Below, piece after piece: positions 59,835 through 64,000 of a stretch of 64,000 nucleotides of DNA; the first letter of the stretch is position 1, and the number at the start of each line of letters is the position of its first letter. The translations under genes and the position numbers were made by a program. The stretch is taken from contig SEFT01000020.1 in assembly GCA_004144175.1 (NCBI GenBank), positions 1 through 64,000 of the forward strand, in the 5' to 3' direction. Source of the stretch: Sphingobacteriales bacterium. Its GTDB lineage: Bacteria; Bacteroidota; Bacteroidia; Chitinophagales; Chitinophagaceae. A model generated the notes under the pieces. The model was not told the DNA's origin, did not search any database, and was given only the letters and a program-made list of their open reading frames with translations.

Positions 59835-60691
59835 TACATATAATATCCCTCTTTAAGGAAAGCCGGGCACTTGTATGTCTTCAGCTGTATTGAGATGTTG
59901 AACATGAACATCATGTACTGGTCCTTTGTGTTAGTATTGCCTCTTTGCTTACCTGCGCGGCCCAGTGGAATACCAGTAATCTCAGGCGAGCGATCTTGTA
60001 ATACAAACGCCGGATTGACTATTTGCGGGTCGGTTGGAAAGTTACTAGCACCTACGTAGGTAGTGCTTACATCATCCATATAGTCTGTTAGCGTAAGCCT
60101 GTTGGCTATCTCGAAACCAAAATTAACACCTGGTACTACCCAATATTTAATGCCTGCACCTACCGGGAAACATACACTCACCCGTCCATACTGACGGCCT
60201 TCGTAGCCTTCCAGGTATTGCCCTTCCGTACCCATAGAGCGAAGATTGTATCTGCGCCCAAGGTAGTCGGTATATGGGTTATAGTAAAACGCACCGATAC
60301 CAGCTGTAAGGTAGGGCGTGAACCTGCTGTTAAGCTCACCGGTAGAAAAACGGAAGAAATTAAATTCAGACTGGGCTACGACTTCGATGATATCGCTTTC
60401 AAAACTCAGGTTGCGTGTTTTATTGAAGTAGTTGCTGGAGTATTTATCAGCATAGCCTACATGCGTGTAAGCTACCGAACCCCGGATGGCTATGAAAGGG
60501 TTTATGAGCTTTCTTACAAAAAGACCTCCTGCCGGGCGCACAAATTTGAAACCGTAATTATCATTAATGTCGCCAAAATATTGTGATGCGCCCGCAGAAA
60601 ACCCATACTCTGTTGAAGTATAAAACGTCTGCGCACCGGCGCGAAGCACCAGCGTGGTCAACAGCAATATGATGAAGCTCAGTTTCCTCAT
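59831..60691 (-). CDS. Outer-membrane DUF6089 protein, PorG candidate
   Basis: 286 residues with signal peptide MRKLSFIILLLTTLVLRAGA and a mature region of short alternating strands (FYTSTEYGFSAGASQYFGDIND, GIKYWVVPGVNFGFEIANRL, MFMFNISIQLKTYKCP), i.e. a small beta-barrel. This is the DUF6089 family to which PorG, the outer-membrane partner of the PorK/PorN ring, belongs. The neighbourhood is the expected one for PorG: nadK directly upstream and a BamA-like barrel gene beyond. Identification as PorG rests on family and context, not on experiment. It has its own -7 box between nadK and itself. Confidence 0.65.
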   Translation of the reverse strand: MRKLSFIILLLTTLVLRAGAQTFYTSTEYGFSAGASQYFGDINDNYGFKFVRPAGGLFVRKLINPFIAIRGSVAYTHVGYADKYSSNYFNKTRNLSFESDIIEVVAQSEFNFFRFSTGELNSRFTPYLTAGIGAFYYNPYTDYLGRRYNLRSMGTEGQYLEGYEGRQYGRVSVCFPVGAGIKYWVVPGVNFGFEIANRLTLTDYMDDVSTTYVGASNFPTDPQIVNPAFVLQDRSPEITGIPLGRAGKQRGNTNTKDQYMMFMFNISIQLKTYKCPAFLKEGYYMY

Positions 60692-60709
60692 GCGGGAATG
60701 GTATAACTA

Positions 60710-60717
60710 CAAATCTA
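60710..60717 (-). promoter_or_regulatory. Putative -7 promoter element of the porG candidate
   Basis: CAAATCTA is TAGATTTG on the minus strand, 18 nt upstream of the ATG at 60691. Confidence 0.5.
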
Positions 60718-60739
60718 ATTTTTTTATTGTAGTGGCAAA

Positions 60740-61618
60740 CTAATTTCTCCGGTCGATGCCCCAATATAGCTTCTGCCTTATGGTCTTCAAGAAGTTGTGT
60801 TCATCGGGCCGTACTAACGAAATAGTAAAGTTTTCTTTTTTGACTGCCAGCTGTATGGAACTGGTAATGGTCTCGGTACGTGAGTCGAGCGTACACAGGA
60901 ACTGCTCGGTACGGCCCTCCACCTCAAAGGATATTACATTGTCGTCAGGCACTATAATAGAGCGGACATTCAGGTTGTGGGGAGCAACGGGCGTAATAAC
61001 AAAGCTGGACGTCTGCGGAAATACAACAGGGCCACCGCAGCTAAGCGAATAACCGGTAGAACCCGTAGGCGTGGCCACGATCAGGCCATCGGCCCAGTAT
61101 GTGTTCAAGAACTCCCCGTTTAGATAAGTATGTATCTTGATCATCGAAGAAGTATCCTTACGATGCAGCGTAAATTCATTGAGCGCAAACGGGGCTCCAT
61201 CAAACAGCGGCACGCTTGAATCGAGATGTATCAAAGTACGCTTTTCGATGGTATAAGAACCACGCACCAGCGACAGTATAGCAGCTTCCACTTCCTCTTC
61301 AGGGATAGCAGCCAGAAAGCCAAGCCTGCCCAGATTGATGCCGATAACAGGAATATTACTATTGCCTATAAAGCTGATGGTATCCAGCAGCGTACCGTCG
61401 CCACCCAGGCTAAAGAGCATATCCGTTTGCAAGGGGAGATCGAACTTGCCGGTAAATATCCTTGGGGTATTGCTGAGTGAAAGATGCTCCTTTATACGAT
61501 CGTAAAATTCCTTATAAATGATCAGTTGCAGTTTATGCTCGTCGAGCATCCCGATGATCCGTTGCAATACAGGAATGTCATGTTCATCGAATGTACGGTT
61601 GTACAGCGCTACCAGCAT
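60740..61618 (-). CDS. nadK: NAD kinase
   Basis: Phosphorylates NAD to NADP. The 292-residue protein has the family hallmarks: GGDGT at 72-76 with catalytic Asp74, the NE motif N147-E148 in FALNEFTLHR, and DGLIVATPTGSTGYSLSCGGP near residues 176-196 for nucleotide binding. Length is normal. Upstream lies the terminator of the BamA-like gene, so nadK probably starts its own transcript, with the porG candidate 48 nt downstream. Confidence 0.96.
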   Translation of the reverse strand: MLVALYNRTFDEHDIPVLQRIIGMLDEHKLQLIIYKEFYDRIKEHLSLSNTPRIFTGKFDLPLQTDMLFSLGGDGTLLDTISFIGNSNIPVIGINLGRLGFLAAIPEEEVEAAILSLVRGSYTIEKRTLIHLDSSVPLFDGAPFALNEFTLHRKDTSSMIKIHTYLNGEFLNTYWADGLIVATPTGSTGYSLSCGGPVVFPQTSSFVITPVAPHNLNVRSIIVPDDNVISFEVEGRTEQFLCTLDSRTETITSSIQLAVKKENFTISLVRPDEHNFLKTIRQKLYWGIDRRN

Positions 61619-61633
61619 AGAGTGTAATAAAAC

Positions 61634-61652
61634 GGGAACAGCCAGCGTTCCC
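61634..61652 (-). terminator. Hairpin terminator between the BamA-like gene and nadK
   Basis: GGGAAC / GTTCCC (6 bp, 7-nt loop), followed on the minus strand by GTTTTATT. It fits a weak terminator for the upstream gene. Confidence 0.5.
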
Positions 61653-61684
61653 TTTGTTTAATTTATAATTAGCTCCCGACCTTT

Positions 61685-63124
61685 CTACTCGCTATTGATG
61701 TGTAAAAATAGTCCTTTTTCACCCAAATGATTCCAGGTGTATTCTAACCTTAATTTAAAATCATATGTAGAGACCACATCTAACCCAACTCCTGCCGAAT
61801 AGAGCGGCCTGTTATTCAAAAAGCTATTCAGCGGCCGGATGCTCCTGACATACCCTGCATCTGCAAATACTTTAGGATATAGTCGGATCGGTATTACAGG
61901 AAGATATTTCAATGGCAAGTTGACCAACCTTATATTTAACAACTCATACTTCAGACTGGCCCTGGCAATACCATATTGTGAACCATCTATCACATAATAT
62001 TCATATCCTCGCACATATTCACTCTCCGTACCCAGCCCGTTGCGGAATATATAGGGCTGATCTTCGGGGAATGAAGTTTTTGCCCGCAGTATGCCAGCTG
62101 TATACCACTTGCGGCTTACCTGGTTGAACCGGCTGTATTCGGCAGTAAAGTATTGCTGAAAGTTGAAGCCTTCAATGCCTTTCCGGCTTACCGAATGGCC
62201 TACGAACTTAGTACCTGTAAGCGGATATATCCAGTTGTCTACTTTATTATACTCCAGCTGATACATCAATTCTATCAGCTTCATTTTGTTGCTGCTGTTC
62301 GCAAAATACTCGGTATTTAATTCCAGGACGGTATCATCAATCCGGTAATTGCGATACCGCAACTCGATAAGGTGGCGGCTGGAATAGCGCGGGCGGTAGG
62401 TGTACACAGCAGCAGCGGTAAATTGGCTGATGATATGCCTGCCCGGTGGTGTGCGTACAAAGCGCAGTTTATTGCTGTCGGTTTTATAGTAGGTTTCAAT
62501 GTTGTTAGAGAACGAAAATGAAGCGCCGGCCCCATGCTTCTGCTGGCGGTCTAGATAAGGCTTGAAATACTCAAGGCCAAAACGCTGTGTATATCCTATT
62601 TGGGCGCTTATGCCCAATGATTCCATATTGCCCCGAAAGTTCTTGTGCCTGAGTACAACTCCAAGATTGGCACGGCGTATGTCCCGGTTCTGCTCTGTCC
62701 ACCATACATTAAAGTTTCGGTCGGCCAGTTTAAAGAACAGCTCGGGGAAGATATACCACTGCTCTTTTACCAATACGAAAATATCGACCTCATTGCCGTT
62801 CGCTTTTGCGGCGGTAACGGTAACATCGGTAAATAATGAAAGATTCCAGAGCCGCTTCTTATTCTGGTCGTTTAGCAGGTCGAGCGAATCGCGCAAGACA
62901 GTATCCCCTATTCGTACGCTCATTTCGCGGGTAATTATCTTATCCCGGGTCTTTTTATTGCCGGCTATTATAATGTTGCGTATCCGTACTCTTTCAGGCA
63001 GCGATGTGTCGCCGGTATGCACGACTGGCATGTCTCCTACCTTATCTAAATGATTCGATACCTGTGCGGAACTATATCCGCAGGCAGCCGCCACAAGCAA
63101 CAATAACAGGAACAGGTATTTCAT
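61685..63124 (-). CDS. BamA/TamA-family outer-membrane protein with one POTRA domain
   Basis: 479 residues with signal peptide MKYLFLLLLLVAAACGYSSA. A single POTRA-like domain lies at about 45-130 (VRIRNIIIAGNKKTRDKIITREM, SLFTDVTVTAAKANGNEVDIFVLVKE), then a barrel-like region to the C-terminus (LRLEYTWNHLGEKGLFLHINSE). Full BamA has five POTRAs and about 800 residues, so this is a shorter relative. It lies upstream of nadK and the porG candidate, so a role in outer-membrane insertion or T9SS assembly is plausible. The TTG at 63136 is an alternative start, but the ATG fits the signal peptide. Confidence 0.8.
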   Translation of the reverse strand: MKYLFLLLLLVAAACGYSSAQVSNHLDKVGDMPVVHTGDTSLPERVRIRNIIIAGNKKTRDKIITREMSVRIGDTVLRDSLDLLNDQNKKRLWNLSLFTDVTVTAAKANGNEVDIFVLVKEQWYIFPELFFKLADRNFNVWWTEQNRDIRRANLGVVLRHKNFRGNMESLGISAQIGYTQRFGLEYFKPYLDRQQKHGAGASFSFSNNIETYYKTDSNKLRFVRTPPGRHIISQFTAAAVYTYRPRYSSRHLIELRYRNYRIDDTVLELNTEYFANSSNKMKLIELMYQLEYNKVDNWIYPLTGTKFVGHSVSRKGIEGFNFQQYFTAEYSRFNQVSRKWYTAGILRAKTSFPEDQPYIFRNGLGTESEYVRGYEYYVIDGSQYGIARASLKYELLNIRLVNLPLKYLPVIPIRLYPKVFADAGYVRSIRPLNSFLNNRPLYSAGVGLDVVSTYDFKLRLEYTWNHLGEKGLFLHINSE

Positions 63125-63313
63125 CGAATTTTGCAAGATAGCACGCTGCAGTTACTTTGCAGCATTCTACAAAAGAATAAAATCGCTCCGCCCACACTAT
63201 CTGCTAAAGTTAGCCGTCTTATTAGTCATAGAAATGTCCTGTTTCATCATTGCCGGGGCAGTTCCTATGCCTTATTTTTCGTAACTTCAATGTAGGTACA
63301 AAACCCTTTTAAG

Positions 63314-64000
63314 ATGCGTATCCTTATTCGATTGTCCTTTGTTTTGACTAGCCTGGTTCTGATAAATGCTTGTAAACACAAACCTACTACAACCACACCC
63401 ATAACGGAATACGGAAATTTCCCGGAGCCTGTTGGTAAGATATTCGTGAGCAAATGCGCTACAGCAGGTTGCCACAATGACAAAAGCCAGGAAGCGGACC
63501 TGATCATGAGCAGCTGGGAACATCTTTTTTCGGGTAATGCAGCTAACGGCGCACCTGTAGTACCGTTCAGCACCGATTACAGTTCACTACTTTACTTCAT
63601 CAATCCGGATTCAAGCCTTGGTGTAGTATCAGAGCCACTTATGCCGCGTGATGCACCGCCGCTAAGCCGCGAAGAATATCTGACTATAAGGGACTGGGTG
63701 GCCAAAGGTGCACCGGACAAAAATGGCAATGTGCCGTTTTCATCTAAGCCCGACACACGCCAAAAAATATACCTGACCATGGGCGGTTGCGACCTGATAG
63801 GCGTGATAGATGCCGAAACCAAAACATTGATGAGATACATTAAGGTGGGAAAGGACGATACCCGGACTGAGAATCCGCATAATGTGAAGTTTTCACCCGA
63901 CGGGCGCTATGCTTATGTATGTTTCTCTAACGGCGGCGACTACTTACAAAAAATAGATGCTTCGACCGACCAGGTAGTTGGTGAGGTTAATATCAACTAT
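63314..64000 (+). CDS. Lipoprotein with haem-binding motif and YVTN-type propeller (partial)
   Basis: Reads from an ATG at 63314 to the right edge (229 codons) without a stop, so it is truncated by the window. Signal peptide MRILIRLSFVLTSLVLINACKH has lipobox LINAC. A haem-c-like site KCATAGCHND follows near residue 49: Cys, four residues, Cys-His, an unusual spacing seen in a group of cytochrome-like Bacteroidota proteins. From about residue 150 the sequence becomes a beta-propeller (YLTMGGCDLIGVIDAETKTL, NVKFSPDGRYAYVCFSNGGDY). It is predicted to be a surface or periplasmic redox lipoprotein. Confidence 0.7.
   Translation, partial: MRILIRLSFVLTSLVLINACKHKPTTTTPITEYGNFPEPVGKIFVSKCATAGCHNDKSQEADLIMSSWEHLFSGNAANGAPVVPFSTDYSSLLYFINPDSSLGVVSEPLMPRDAPPLSREEYLTIRDWVAKGAPDKNGNVPFSSKPDTRQKIYLTMGGCDLIGVIDAETKTLMRYIKVGKDDTRTENPHNVKFSPDGRYAYVCFSNGGDYLQKIDASTDQVVGEVNINY

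Overview
The window reads as chromosomal DNA of a Bacteroidota, most likely of the class Chitinophagia (lineage inferred from gene content, not tested). The evidence is several type IX secretion system (T9SS) parts (PorX, PorQ, a PorE-like OmpA protein, a PorG candidate, a PorV/PorQ-family barrel), a cargo M1 peptidase with a T9SS type A sorting domain, a TonB-dependent receptor with an N-terminal carboxypeptidase-regulatory domain, DUF6624 and DUF2130 proteins, and recurrent TAnnTTTG boxes (the Bacteroidota -7 promoter element) just upstream of many starts. Coding density is high. I see no rRNA, tRNA, phage, insertion sequence or CRISPR array, and no gene-free stretch over 300 bases.

Layout. 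0.1-12.4 kb: housekeeping and membrane genes (pckA, a GT-C-like transferase, a KefB-type antiporter, a DNA glycosylase, gcvT, pyrH, a VWA protein). 12.5-17.4 kb: a carotenoid block made of an SRPBCC protein, a MerR/B12-binding CarH-like regulator, an ECF sigma factor, crtI, crtB and idi; the regulator keeps the cobalamin photoreceptor signature Wx9EH. 17.4-21.0 kb: a surface lipoprotein, a SAM hydrolase-family protein, a small monooxygenase, a HIT protein and greA. 21.1-30.1 kb: a three-gene minus-strand operon of a 1,270-residue TonB-dependent receptor, a 1,322-residue secreted protein and a PorV/PorQ-family barrel. 30.2-38.6 kb: metabolic genes (2-hydroxyacid dehydrogenase, ksgA, M17 peptidase, pdxA, FAD-Rieske oxidoreductase, M16 peptidase, nitronate monooxygenase-like). 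38.7-49.8 kb: a possible 27-residue peptide gene, DUF2130, a porE-like gene, fabI, porQ, terC, the M1 peptidase, an XRE regulator and two unknowns. 49.9-64 kb: gcvP, a rhomboid that has lost its catalytic histidine, a TPR-like protein with a MoxR ATPase, porX, an acetyltransferase, a porG candidate with nadK and a BamA-like barrel, and a lipoprotein with a haem-binding motif that runs off the right edge.

How it fits together. The T9SS genes are dispersed but together cover signalling (PorX), periplasmic and outer-membrane structure (PorE-like, PorG candidate), surface processing (PorQ) and at least one cargo. The carotenoid block looks like a light-switched pathway in which the B12 regulator controls a dedicated sigma factor and the biosynthetic operon. 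The most unusual sequence signals are a compact nested inverted-repeat structure around the start codon of the M1 peptidase (47207-47284), the rhomboid pseudoprotease, and the receptor/giant-protein/barrel operon.
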